A DNA stretch of 64,000 nucleotides from Artemisia argyi (GCA_030686995.1 CM060693.1:106813501-106877500), one strand, 5' to 3'. Positions 12,374-24,292 are shown, counted from the first letter of the stretch. Numbers and translations are program-made. The notes: generated from the letters alone by a model not told the origin.

Positions 12374-12596
12374 AGGTTATGGAGAACTAGGTAAATTAAA
12401 AACCTAAACTATAACCACTTTTATAAAAACACTTCTTATGACCGCCAATCGCCTGCCTACTTCGTTTGCCATGACTTAGTTGATTTTTGCTTTATATGTT
12501 TAAGTGCTATACTTGTATTTTTGAGTATTTACTTAACATATATTATATAAGTATTTTCTTTATACTTACACATACCGCACCATTTTGTCACAGACC

Positions 12597-13729
12597 ATGT
12601 CTCGTCAGTTCGATGTTATGGAGCCTTTACTGTTTGCTGGACACTCATCTCTTTCCCGTAAGCCAGTTCCATTTGTGAATGACCCGCTTATGGAAGTTAT
12701 CAGGGCTGCCACTCAGCCTTCACACATAGCTCTAGCATTAGTTTCACCATTCTTACTCTCTCATCTCCTGCTTTGTTTCAGCACATCGCTCATCTCCTGT
12801 TCACTACTCACTCTCTCAGCAAGATCAGGGTACTTCAGCTGCTGATACTCCTGCCGTTCGGAGTACTACTCGCATATCGGTACATCCTATTGATCAGCCT
12901 ATCCGACTTTCATCCTTGTTGACATCATCTCACAGGAGGTCTCGTTATGGTTATACGGATACCTCTACTCCATCACTAGTTCAGTCACCAGTTTCATCTC
13001 CAGATCATTCACCGCTATGTCAGAGGTTACGGAGATCTGTGTCATCCTATTTTGATGAGGATGAGGATCTGATGGAGGATCCAACAGAGGATTCAGTTCA
13101 AGTGCAAGTTGAGCCAGCACCAGTAGTGACAGCATCGGTTGTGCATACTTCTGATTATGTGTGCATTGATAGTGAAAGAGAGGTACTCATAGATGTGGAT
13201 TAGGGGGTTATGCCACGGGATGGCAAGGGAGTTATGGTGGATGTTCAGGGTACATTTGAGATTGGACAGAGCTCCCGGGATGCTCAGGTACAGGGTTTAG
13301 GGGATACTCAGTGGGTAGATATTGCATGTGATATTGTTCAGGCTGCCATTCCAAAGTATACTCCGTCGTCACCTTCACTCGTGCCACCTACTTCACTGAT
13401 ACCTACCCCACTTGCATCACTAGAGAAAGAGAGTTGGCCTGCAGGCTAGGTTTGAGGCATTTGAGAGGATGCATGGTAGAGAGCTTGGTATATTGGGAGC
13501 TCAAGTGAGGGATTTGAGGAGAGATCAACACCGAGCTCATTGGATGCCGGGCAGAGCTCGAGGTTCTGAGCTTGCTCAGTAGCAGAGGATTGAGACCGCT
13601 GAGAACATGGTTGGTGTAGTGATGGCAGAGAACCAGGAGCTCAGGTACCATGTGAGTCGTTTAGAGGCTGCTATTGGCGGGATGACAGCAGCATTCGAGC
13701 AGTTGCGCTCCGAGCGTGACCGTGCATAG
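12597..13729 (+). pseudogene. Extra ORF upstream of gag, Tekay-type copy 2 (broken)
   Basis: A fuller version of the ORF at the window start. An ATG at 12597 opens MSRQFDVMEPLLFAGH, followed by a conserved-looking segment with VNDPLMEVIRAATQP. The frame breaks near 12780. A Ser/Pro/Asp-rich middle runs to a TAG at 13201-13203 and on to about 13420. The Leu/Glu-rich, probably coiled-coil C-terminus ends at TAG 13727-13729. Relative to copy 1 about 225 bases are missing near 13420. The shared position between primer site and gag shows an additional ORF in this lineage. No known domain is recognised. RNA-binding or a gag-partner role would be a guess. Confidence 0.6.
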
Positions 13730-13985
13730 TTATATTCGTAGGATGTTGTACTTTCCACTAAACATATGAGTCATCAGTTAGTGATGAACTTCTAAACCTG
13801 CTTGTAATTTTGTGTACTACAGATTCGATATATGAATATAACAAGTTTGGTTTATCTATTCGATTGTTCGTTTCCTCTATGATTGACTTTATTCTTGCAT
13901 CTTGTCTATGATATTTGAATATTCATGTGACATTCTTTTTCATTCACAAGATCTCATTTATCGCCATCTCTTGTGATGCAGATAA
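13730..13985 (+). other. Noncoding leader between extra ORF and gag, copy 2
   Basis: Nearly identical to 863-1118. It ends in the same pyrimidine stretch and GATGCAG just before the gag ATG. There is no coding potential. Confidence 0.5.
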
Positions 13986-15286
13986 ATGGCACCCCAGCGA
14001 AAGTCAACCAGATCCACTCGAGGACGAACTAATAACCCACCAGCTCCAGCGAGAGTTGTGCGTGGCAGAACTGCGAAGAATGCTACTCCGGCAAGGGCTA
14101 CACGAGAAAGAAATGCTGAGGATATAGTCCCACCTAGGACCACAACAACTCAGCCAACAGTGAACCACGCCACACTGGATCAGCTAGTCAGTGAGCATGT
14201 AGCTGCCGCACTTGCTGCTGCGAACAATTCAACCACCAACACTGGAACTTCCAGACCACCTACTAACAACCGTGGCTGTTCCTACAATGAATTTAAGAAG
14301 GTTATGGATGGAGGATTCAAAGGAACATAGGGAGCCATTGGTTTGCTCAGATGGATTGAGAAGTTAGAGACTGTGTTTCACATCAGTGGCTGTAGTGATG
14401 AGGATCGGGTTAAGTATGCATCTTTTACCTTCATGGATGCTGCTTTGACCTGGTGAAACAACTACAAGAAATCAGCTGGCATTGAGGTTGCATATGCTAT
14501 GCCATGGGATGACTTCAAGGAGATGGTACTCAGGAAGTATTGCCTACGCAATGAAGTCATGAAGTTGGAAGTAGAGTTTTGGAACCTGAAGGTACAAAAT
14601 AACAATATGGCTGCTTACAATCATAGGTTTCAAGAGCTAGTGTTGTTGTGCCTTGAGATGGTTCATACTGAGACCAGATTGCTTGAGGGGTATGTAAGAG
14701 GTCTGCCTAAGTCGATAAAAAAGAGTGTAACTACCTCGAAGGCTAAGGATCTCCATGAGACCATGGAAACGGCCAACAAGTCGATGGATTAGTTACTGGA
14801 AGATGCTCCAGAAAAGAGTACCGACAACAAGAGAAAGTGGGATGAATTTTCTAAGGGTAAAAATGGTAACTCTCAGAACAAGAAGCAAGAAGTGGCAAAG
14901 GCTTATGCAGCTGGTTCAACTGATAAGAAGGGGTACGCCAAAAACGCACCTCTTTGCAACCGCTGCAAACTACATCACAAAGGGGAATGCACAGTTAAGT
15001 GCCACAATTGCCAAAAAGTGGGGCATTTGGCCAAGAATTGTCGGTCTAGGTCCCTAGCCACTGCACAAGCCGCACCACCCAACAACCGTAGAGCGTAAGT
15101 CACCTGTTATGGTTGTGGTGAGAAAGGTCACTACCGTAATGAGTGCAAGAAGCCTAAGAATCAAGGGAATGGTGGTGGTAACCAAGTGACAGCTGGTAGC
15201 ACTGGGAACCAGGGCAATGGAGGAGGAGCCGCGGCAAGGGTTTATGCCATTGGCAGAAGGGAAGCTCAAGATAACAAAAATCAAAG
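13986..15286 (+). pseudogene. Tekay/Del-type gag with two zinc knuckles (copy 2, 3' truncated)
   Basis: The gag starts at ATG 13986 (MAPQRKSTRSTRGR, basic N-terminus). The retrotransposon gag domain lies at about 14330-14790 (LLRWIEKLETVFHISGC, WDDFKEMVLRKYC). Two CCHC knuckles follow: CHNCQKVGHLAKNC at about 15000-15042 and CYGCGEKGHYRNEC at about 15108-15150, both CX2CX4HX4C. Stops break it at 14328-14330 (TAG where copy 1 has GAG), near 14455, at 14790-14792 and near 15097. The Gly/Asn-rich C-terminus runs to about 15286, where sequence switches to Athila-type RT, so the gag end, protease and all Tekay pol are lost from this copy. Confidence 0.88.
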
Positions 15287-16505
15287 TCATAACAAAACTA
15301 CCACCTTATACTAATATCAAAGGTATTAGAAGTTTTCTTGGACATGCCGGTTTTTTTACCGTAGATTCATAAAAGATTTGTCCAAGATAACTAAACCTTT
15401 AACTAAGCTACTTGAAAAAAATGTTCCATTCGAATTCAATGAAGAATGCGTAAAAGCATTTGAACTATTAAAAGAAAAACTTACATGCACACCTATCATA
15501 GAAAGCCCATATTGGAATCTTCCATTTGAGCTAATGTGTGATGCAAGTGAAAGTGCTGTTGGAGCCATACTTGGCCAACGAAAAGAAAAACATTTTCATC
15601 CAATCTACTTTGCTAGTAGAACATTGAATGCAGCCCAACAAAATTATACAATAACAGAAAAAGAGCTAATGGCTGTTGTATTTGCATTTGATAAATTCCG
15701 ATCATATCTCATTCTATCCAAAACGGTTATTTACACAGATCATTCAGCATTAAAATACCTCTTTAAGAAGTTAGATTCCAAACCTCGTCTCATACGATGG
15801 GTTTTGCTCTTACAAGAATTCGATATTGAGATAAAAGACAAAAAAAGGTGCTGATAATGTTGCAGCAGATCACCTATCTAGAATTGAGAAATAAGATGGT
15901 GATGATGAAGAATTTGAAATAAACAGTTACTTTCCAAAAGAAATTCCGATGGAAATAAATTCAGATAAAGAACCTTGGTTTGCTGATTTTGCAAATTTTT
16001 TGGTTGGACAAATTCTACCTAAAAACATGACATACCAACAAAAGAAAAAATTCTTTTTCGATCTTAAAAACTTCTTTTGGGAAGAGCCACATCTTTTTAA
16101 GATATGTATTGATGGGATCATAAGAAGATGTGTGGCAGGACCTGAAACCCGAGCCATTCTAGATGCATGTCATCGTGGAACAACTAGAGGACATTATGGA
16201 CCGTCCATCACAGCCAGAAAAGTCCTAGAATCTGGTTTCTATTAGCCAACAATATTCAAAGAATCCCATACCTTAGTTCACCTTTGTGAAGCATGTCAAA
16301 AAACCAGAAATATATCAAAACGAGATAAAATGCCTTTAAAATATATACAAGTATGTGAGATATTTGACATATGGGGTATAGATTTCATGGGTCCTTTTCC
16401 AAAATCCCATAAGTTTGAATACATACTGGTAGCTATTGATTATGTCTCAAAATGGGCCGAGGCCCAAGCTCTACAAACTAATGATGCAAAAGTCGTTATA
16501 ACATT
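15287..16505 (+). pseudogene. Athila-like element A2: RT thumb, RNase H, integrase 5' part
   Basis: Begins mid-RT with a [16 protein letters not shown] block. RNase H motifs follow: [16 protein letters not shown] (about 15530), [15 protein letters not shown] (about 15655) and [11 protein letters not shown] (about 15735). Integrase starts with a PWFADFAN block (about 15970), the zinc-binding His/Cys region (about 16165-16310) and the first catalytic Asp in WGIDFMGP (about 16375). Frameshifts occur near 15355 (extra T in a T-run) and 15845 (A-run), with a stop at 16243-16245. At 16505 the integrase is cut by element B and resumes at 32132. The 5' end has no LTR and joins Tekay gag directly. Confidence 0.88.
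16501..16505. repeat. Target-site duplication ACATT (left) of element B
   Basis: ACATT occurs here and at 32127-32131, directly flanking the TGATGAG and CAATCA ends of element B. Removing B and one copy restores collinearity of the A2 integrase. Confidence 0.95.
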
Positions 16506-17582
16506 TGATGAGTGTGTAAATACTCATCATTTTTACCTTTTCTGAGCTGCCAAAACATCTAAAAACACTCAATATTGTATCAAAATAGTGAAAATATCCC
16601 AGGAATGTGTTTTACATGTTTCAAATGCAAAATAATCAAAAACAGATGAAAAACGTACAAAGTTTGCATAATTGGCTGTTTCAGTCCCTCAACTTTCAAA
16701 AGTTGTCAAATCTAGTCCCTGGTTGTTCTAAAAACTTGAAAAAGTCACCAAAGGTCCTTTTAAATCAAAAAGTTACACAATTAGTCCTATGGTTCAAACT
16801 TTCACAAAATGTCAAGTTTAGTCCCTGAAGTTTGGAAAATTGTCAAAAATGGTCCTTGTGATATTAAAACTTTGAGAAAAACAAATTTTGTCCTTGCACT
16901 AATCTTTTATGGAAGGATTGGTCCTTGATTGAAAAGTTTGGTGAAATTGCAAAATAGGTCCCAGAAGTTTGAAAGTTTGGCAGAAATAGTCCCTGGGTAA
17001 TTAAAATGGGAAAAATCAATATTGGACCTCATACTATTCATCACTTGGCATAAAACACCCCTTGAAACACTTTGGAAGATTGCCAAACCTCACCCCCAAA
17101 CTTTCGAATTATTGCAAAATTGGTCCTTGTAAACATACAAAACCAAACCGGACCCTTAATAAATAATACTACTCCAAATCCAATCCATAATCAAACCCCA
17201 GCCCACTGCTTTTTATCCTAAGCCCACACAATCCCAGCCCAATACCCATTTTAATATAAAAACCGGGTCAACCTTTGACCTCAGTCAAATTCCAGTCAAA
17301 CCCCAAAACTACCCCTTCCCTCCTTCCCTCTCCCCTGCAAAACCACTCACAAAAACCACCTCCACTTGCCCATCACCTCACACCGCCCATCCCACCACCT
17401 CTGCACCTACTTTCACATCCACAATTAATGCCACCACCCCCCTTGCCTATAACAATCCAAATCTCACACACCCATTTTCCCGCCAAAATTAAGATCAAAG
17501 GCCAGGATCAAATTCAGAAGATTCAAGGGCTTAGATTGAGTGGGAAATGATCAGAGAAGCATAAGAAACCCTATTCCTCAAG

Positions 17583-17591
17583 TATAAATAG
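17583..17591 (+). promoter_or_regulatory. TATA box of B 5' LTR
   Basis: TATAAATAG in the context AGTATAAATAGAAGAG, conserved at 29160-29168 in the 3' LTR. Transcription would start about 30 bases downstream. Confidence 0.7.
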
Positions 17592-19771
17592 AAGAGATTG
17601 CAAGGAAGAAGACAAGTAGTTAATTTTAGCTTAATTTCATGTCGATTTAAATTAGAATTTCAAGTTCAGTGTAATTTTCTTATTTCAAGTATTGTAGTAG
17701 CTATTTAAGTTGTACTCTAAATCTTTTTAAGTAATAAAAGTCAAGGTTTCAGTTCTAATTTTGTCCTTGCAATTCACTCAAGTTTCTAAATTTCTCAATA
17801 ACTTAGGTTGTTAATTATATCAAGGTTCATGGACTGATATATGCTCACTTAGGATCCCTTAAGCTTATTGAAGCTTATAGAGACCATAAAACTCAGTACT
17901 AGTAGAAAAAAATCAAAAATATAAAACCAATGAACATAAGTCAACTGTGTTTGTTTTGAGTTTGATTTCAGGTATTGAGAAGCATTGATGGGCAAGCTTG
18001 GAAGTGGATAAGCCTATTTTAAAGATAGGCTTCTGTGGAAAACCCTTTGTTCATGCTAAGGGTAGTTTGTAAGTTTGGCTTAATTTTGATTTTCCTCTAA
18101 ATCATTAGTTTGTGGTCTGTTTGTCCAGTATATCTTTGTTTGGCTTATGCTTAGTCTTTATCTGAGTAGGTTTAGTGATTTGTAGTGTGATTGATCTCAG
18201 TTTATTGTCTTAAGTATTGAATCTGTTTGTTTTTCTTTCTATATTAGCAAAAGATTGTAAACTTAGGAATCTGCTGATACTAGTTGCTATTTGTTGTTGA
18301 TTTCAGTTAATTGGGTGTTGTTTAGTGATAATACATGTTCACTGAGTGTTGATTATGGTCTAAACCCTCACATTCTTTGAAAAACACAAACAGACAACAA
18401 ATATAGGGGTGTTTTGATTAGTACAGTTCACCATTGGTCTCTGTGTTTTGTTGGTCCAAATTGGTTCATGCAGCATCAATAAGTATTGAGTGTATCATTT
18501 TGAGCATAAAAACTAGTAGTGTTTTGGTCCAAAGTCAAAATCAACTTGATTTGCATCTCACTTGTTAATCTGTTCCAAGTTTTGGTTCCATAATCTTCAT
18601 ATTGATTTGAAAGTTGATTACCTAGCTTATTTTCACCACTTATTAGCTTAACATAACTTAATCAGTAAGTAAATTAGCACCAAAGTTCACCAAAGTCAAC
18701 TCTTCATCAAAAGATAAAAAGTCAAATTTGCAATTGTTAGATTTTGCCAAATTGGGAAGAATATTGGTGATTTTAGGGTAAGGATCTAGAATTTTTGCTT
18801 TTTAGGACTTGTAATATCTCAGCTCATCTATAAGATCTCACAATCACTTTATTTTTGTAAATTTTTGTGTGGGCTCCACACACCTCCAAACTAACCTACA
18901 GGGAAGAACACCTCCCTTGCATCAGCACATCACCACAACACCACCACCTTTGGTGGCTATTGTAGACCACCTCAGTGGGTCCCAGTGGTTCATTTTGGGT
19001 TTTCCCAACCCCCTCCTACCAGGTTTCAAGGTTTGACTCTTAGTTTGACCTAGGAACCAGTGGACCCCACCTGGATTTATTGCTAAAGTTTGTCCCAATT
19101 CTGTGTAAAGTTCAAGACTTCAAAGTGCTTATTTTGTTTCTTATTAGCTTATCAGTATTTATAGCTTGTTGTTTTTAGCTTATTTAAGTCCCTTGTGCTT
19201 ATTTAAATCAAGTTTCATCATTGTGGACCCCACATTTAGTCATTTGAGCTTAATTTGCTACTTAGTCAAAGAAAGTCAAACTGTCTTGGTCAAGGGGGTG
19301 CACACAGCTTATTTTTAAGCTAGATAAAAAGTTGTTTCACAAAAGTTTTTCATTTTCATCATATTTTTAGCTGTCAAAAAGAAAAACTCCAAAAAACCAA
19401 ACATAAAATTAGTGATAGCTTCTATTTAATAGAATCTATCTTTTTCATTTTTCATTTTAGCTTATTTATAAGCACTTTTCCATTTTTATAATTTTCTTAA
19501 TTTCCTAGTACCTTTAAGTATTTAAAATAATTTTCTCAGATTTTTTCTAATCAGTTTACTATTTATTAGATTTAAAAGTAGTTTAAATAATTAAATAGGT
19601 AATATTAGTAATTAATTAGTTTTCTTAATTTTTTATTAATAAGAGTAGGTTTTTATAATTTTCCTAGGTTTTATAAATTAGTTAGGAATTTTAGAAAATA
19701 TATTTTTAATTTCTACTGTTCATTTTCCAATTATCTTATTTTAATTATTTAAATTAGATTTAAGTTAATTA

Positions 19772-20026
19772 CTCCCTCCGTCCCATTTTTATTGTCCAGT
19801 TTGAATTTTCAAAGTCAAACCGGTTCAACTTTGACCATAAATATATATTTTTATTATATAATACTTGATGAAAAAATTATACCATTGAAAAGTACACTTA
19901 AAACTCAATCCATTTATATATTTTGCATCAAATATTATATAACACCCACAAAAATATTTAAGGTCAAAGTTGAAGAATGAAGATTAAAAAAGTCAATATT
20001 GGACAATAAAAATGGGACGGAGGGAG
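19772..20026. mobile_element. Stowaway-type MITE (Tc1/mariner)
   Basis: 255 bases with terminal inverted repeats CTCCCTCCGTCCCA...TGGGACGGAGGGAG, the common Stowaway end, and a TA duplication at 19770-19771 and 20027-20028. The 3' LTR keeps the empty site TTAATTAAAAGG near 31341-31352, so the MITE arrived after B inserted. It encodes no transposase; the small ORF inside is a chance frame. Confidence 0.95.
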
Positions 20027-20812
20027 TAAAAGGTAATTAATTAGTAAAATAGAAAAAATATAATTTTTAGAAGTTTTTATAATTTTTTAGGATTCCTGTG
20101 ATGGTTAAATAGTTTTATAAATTTTTCCATAATTTTCTAAATTAATTTATTATTATTAGTAATTTAAAATAGTTTAATTAGTTTAATTAATATAAATAGT
20201 TTTAAATTAATAAAAAACTCATAAAAAGATAAAAATATTTATTTTTATTTTTTATACCTTCTTCAAGTTCATTTTTAAGTTTAGAAATTATTTTTGCAAG
20301 TTTTTAGTTAAATTTGTAATCCTTATCATTTTTAGTTAATTAAAATTAGGTTTAATTTAGATTTAAAATAGTTTTATTAATTAAATAATATTTACATATT
20401 AAAATAATCATTTTTATCATTTCATTTTCATTTTAAATTTCCTTTTCATTTTAAGTTTTCAAAAGTTTCACTTGCACCCCCTGTAGTTTGTAATCTGATA
20501 AAACCCACTTTTCTGTCTGTTACGTGATTCCAATTTGTAAATTTGTGCATATATTTGTATATCTGTTTTTGTGAATATTATATCATTGTGTCAATACCAA
20601 AATATCAGTAGCAAAATCAATTCCATATCATCTTGGCTACTGTCCTCAGTGCCACTCATTCATAAACGATTTCCAAAAACATCATTTCAATCTCGTTGGG
20701 ACATAACGACCCAGGTACACACTACACTATCATCGGAGAATTGGAACGAGGCTGCCTTTGACTTATTGACCTTGGTCAATAATATCTGACCGTTTCGGGA
20801 CCAATCAAAATT

Positions 20813-20830
20813 TGGCGCCGCTGCCGGGGA
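20813..20830 (+). promoter_or_regulatory. Primer-binding site of B, tRNA-Asp type
   Basis: TGGCGCCGCTGCCGGGGA starts five bases after the LTR end. It is complementary to the 3' end of plant tRNA-Asp with one mismatch (the usual site has GTTGCC). Typical for Athila. Confidence 0.88.
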
Positions 20831-20979
20831 GGTTGTTGCGTGTTTTTAAAATCGTTTTAAGTTTAGTGGTTTTCAAAACCCTCTCTGTACAAATTTCACA
20901 CAATTTGTAAAAAGTTTTTGTAAAAATATAATCAAATCAAAAAAGTTCATTAACACTTTTCCTGAAGTGTTAACAACAC

Positions 20980-21032
<53 letters not shown>

Positions 21033-21469
21033 GTGAAGTTAAATTACTTCGTTTTCTTTAAGATTACAACCTGAAACAGTTGGTTTATGGTAAGTTCTGA
21101 CATTAAATTGCGAACTGAAGAGGAAACCTATTTACTTCCTCCCGCCAGCCTGCGAGTAATATTGAAAGAACGATTTCGGTTAACGAATCAGTTCCAAAAA
21201 TAATTCCTAAAGTTTTCTGCACACACACCTATAAGCCTAAAACAGTTTTTCAAATTAATAAATACATAAAATCTTACCACCGCAAACCAAGGCTGAACAC
21301 ATACCAATTGGGGGTGTGGACATAATAAGTTCCCAAACTTAAGATTAAAACTTGCTTTTATATCCCTGTGAGTGGTATACCTTTTTTAAAGAAGCCATTC
21401 ACTTGTGATTATTGGTTTAAGTTCACTGTGGTTTTGCCTCGATCTTGTTTTGAAAAATTGTTTTAGTGC
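20831..21469 (+). other. 5' leader of element B with 50-base poly-A
   Basis: Untranslated leader. It holds a homopolymer of about 50 A at 20981-21030. Otherwise nothing is recognised. Confidence 0.6.
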
Positions 21470-23484
21470 ATGCGCACTCGGTCACAAACAAAATGTAAAC
21501 ATCAGAAAAACGTACACGAGTTACGTACTGTTACAGAAGAACCAAAAACCGAAATGGCCGAAGGGCCACCACCACCATTACCACCCCCTGACCCTCCCAG
21601 GGATGAGCCAGCTCCTGATCTCCAAACGATGGAGGAGCTGTGCCAGCCTACCATGCAAGGGAGGGGCGGGCCTATTGCACCACTCACTATTGAGGCTACG
21701 GACTTTGGCCTCAAGCACCACATGATCCAACAAGTCCAGAATTCGTGTCAATTTCACGGATTACCGGGTGACGATGCTAACAAGCATCTTGATAAACTTA
21801 CGGTCACCCAAAGCATGAAACAGCTTGGTGTCACCGATGATGCCCTCCGGCTGTATCTCTTCCCCTATTCTCTCACGCATCATGCCACTGCGTGGTTTGA
21901 CCGACTCCCAAAGAATTCTATTCGTACCTTTGATGAAATGGTAACCAAGTTTTTAGCAAAATATTTTCCACCTTCCATGGTTACCAAGTTACGAAATGAT
22001 ATCAGCAACTTCCGGCAACATCCCGATGAGTCTTTTTTTGAGGCTTGGGAACGTTATAAGCTAGCTATTGATCGGTGCCCTAACCACAATATGTTACAAG
22101 TTACCATCATAGATACCTTCTATAATGGTCTGAAATTGAGGCACCGGGATATTCTCAATGCTGCTGCTGGTGGGACCTTTATGAAAAGGCGTCCCGAAGA
22201 ATGCTATGACTTGATTGAGAAGATGAGTCATGCAAATCAATCATTCCTTCATCATCATCTCCTGAAATAATTGCTCTCACCAAAAAGATGGATGATATCT
22301 CTACGGCTGTGTTGAGAATGAACCAAACGATGCAAAATCAGGTTCAAAATCAACAAGTGCAAGCCGTGGCCCGAAGTTATGAAACTTGTGGTGGCCCACA
22401 TCTTTATTCCGAGTGTCCAGCTACTGCTGGCTTTCCTCAAGAGAACATTTATGCTGCTCACGGTTCCTACAACACGGGGGGTAATTCTTACCAACCACAA
22501 GGGGACCGTAATCTCTTAAGCTATCGTTCCAACAATTTTCTCGGACCTCCCGGTTTTAACCAAAATCAAAACCGTAACTCGAATCAGAATTTTAACCAAG
22601 GTCAAAACTCAAATTTCCAAAACCCGAATCAAAATCAAGGCCATTCTAATCAAAACAATTTTCAAAATGACAATCAAAATCAAGGTTTTCAAGGAAATTT
22701 TCAAAGAAACCAAAATCAAGAAAATTACAATCAGGGTAATTTCAATCAGAGAAACAATTTTCAGGGTAACAACAATCAAAATCAAGGGAATTTTCAAAAC
22801 AACCGTGTTCAAAATCCTCCTACTCAAAATCAAAACGTTGTTCCACCCTCGTCTTCCTCCGATGAAGTGCTAAAACAATTCATGAAAGCACAAGAGGAAA
22901 CGAATTGGTTATTGATCAACAAGATCTATGAGCTTCAGAAGTCTTTAAATGATCGACCCTCGGGCCCGGGTACACTACCGAGCAACACGATCGCTAACCC
23001 GAGGGGCGATGTCAAAGCGATCACTACCCGAAGTGGGGTATCATACAATGGACCCGCGATTCCCTCTACCTCTTCTTCTCCTCCTAATAAGGTAGCGGAA
23101 CGTGAACCTGAGGTTACCACGGACATGGTACTTCCTACTAATAACGGAGGTACCAACAACGTCCACCCTCAAGTTGTCCCGGTCCCGACTCGTAAATCGA
23201 AAGTTGTATTTGATCCTCCTGTGAGTTCTGATGAAATTCCAAAAAACGATCCTAAGCCTTCAATTCCATATCCTTCACGTATGAATGATCAAAAGAACCG
23301 CGAAAAAGCTAACCATCAGATGGAAAAATTTTATCAAATTTTCCAAGAATTACACTTCGATATTAGCTTCGCGGATGCACTTCTTCTCATGCCTAAATTT
23401 GCTTCAACAATCAAAAATCTGATAAGCAACAAAGAAAAACTCTGTGAGATGGCAAAAACTCCTCTTAATTTCCAGTGCTCTTGA
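21470..23484 (+). pseudogene. Athila-type gag of element B (frameshifted)
   Basis: Capsid-type protein. Frame 21470-22270 (MRTRSQTKCKHQKN start) holds a proline-rich N-terminus and the gag domain, with NSCQFHGLPGDDANKHL, YLFPYSLTHHATAWFDRLP and SFFEAWERYK blocks. A frameshift near 22245 moves it to the frame ending at 23484. The zinc-knuckle site (about 22375-22415) reads YETCGGPHLYSEC: the first cysteine of the Athila pattern CX2CX3HX4C is Tyr, so metal binding is doubtful. A long Asn/Gln-rich region follows (about 22555-22840), then a linker with a KAITTRSGVSY motif. A second small lesion near 23470 separates it from protease. Confidence 0.9.
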
Positions 23485-24113
23485 AAAAGCTTCCCGAAAA
23501 GCTTGGAGATCTCGGGAAATTTCTCATTCCTTGTATTTTCCCTGGGATGGTTGAATGCTTTGCCTTGGCCGATCTTGGTGCAAGCATTAACCTTATGCCT
23601 TACACAGTCTGGAAAAGACTCTCTCTTCCTGCTCTCACTCCTACCTGCATGACTCTCGAGCTTGCAGACCGTACTATATCTCGTCCTCTCGGCATTGCCG
23701 AAGATATCTTCGTGAAAGTAGGAAAGTTCCATTTTCCGGCAGATTTCGTGATTGTTGATTTCGATGCTGACCCAAGAGTTCCTCTCATTCTCGGGAGGGG
23801 ATTCTTAAAAACGGGCCGTGCTCTAATCGATGTATTCGAAGAAGAAATCACTCTACGTGTTGGTGGTGAAGCCATCACATTCAATCTTGATCAGACTTCA
23901 AGGTACTCCTCCAACTATGACGCTGAAACGGTTAACCGAATTGACATCATCGATGTTGCGTCTGAGGAGTATTCTCAAGAAGTCCTTGGTTTCTCAGCAA
24001 GTGGCAGTACCACTCTTTCTACTAATCCTATCATTTTCGACTCTTCCCCTTCTCTCACTCCGTTTGAGGGAAGTGACTTCCTTCTGGAAGAGGTCGAGAC
24101 TTTTCTTGCTTAG
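23475..24113 (+). pseudogene. Athila-type aspartic protease of element B
   Basis: A retropepsin that cuts the polyprotein. The active-site motif ADLGASINLMP lies at about 23567-23600, and the second hydrophobic block VPLILGRGFL at about 23778-23810. The frame from 23475 is offset from gag, so the fusion is broken. It ends at TAG 24111-24113, followed by a short decayed linker (24114-24290) before RT. The protease domain itself looks intact. Confidence 0.88.
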
Positions 24114-24292
24114 GATAGTTCAATCCCAAATGGGGTAGATGAAAACTATCTTGACCCGGAGGGGGACATTCTTCTTCTTGAAAGATTGTTTATGACGATC
24201 CTTCACCCTCTCCGTCTCCAAAAATACTTCAAAAAGCGGAAGTAAAAAATGTTGAAATAACTGAAGACTTTCCTGAGGTTGAGCTCAAGGAC

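Larger units (their letters stand above)
16506..20807 (+). repeat. 5' LTR of element B
   Basis: 4302 bases including a 255-base MITE. Starts TGATGAGT with its inverted copy ACTCATCA eight bases on, and ends GGACCAATCA. U3 (16506 to about 17610) carries degenerate repeats of about 40 bases with AGTCCCT cores (about 16675-17130). A TATA box lies at 17583 and AATAAA-like polyadenylation signals near 17733. The rest is AT-rich U5-like DNA. A perfect hairpin (TTATTGACC, TT, GGTCAATAA) lies at 20763-20782 close to the 3' end. No gene is present. Confidence 0.95.

Noticed and set aside
13958..14143. Antisense ORF over Tekay gag
   Set aside because: Shadow of the gag coding bias; not conserved in the other copy.
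19792..19980. 62-codon ORF inside the MITE
   Set aside because: MITEs are noncoding; the frame is short and has no transposase features.
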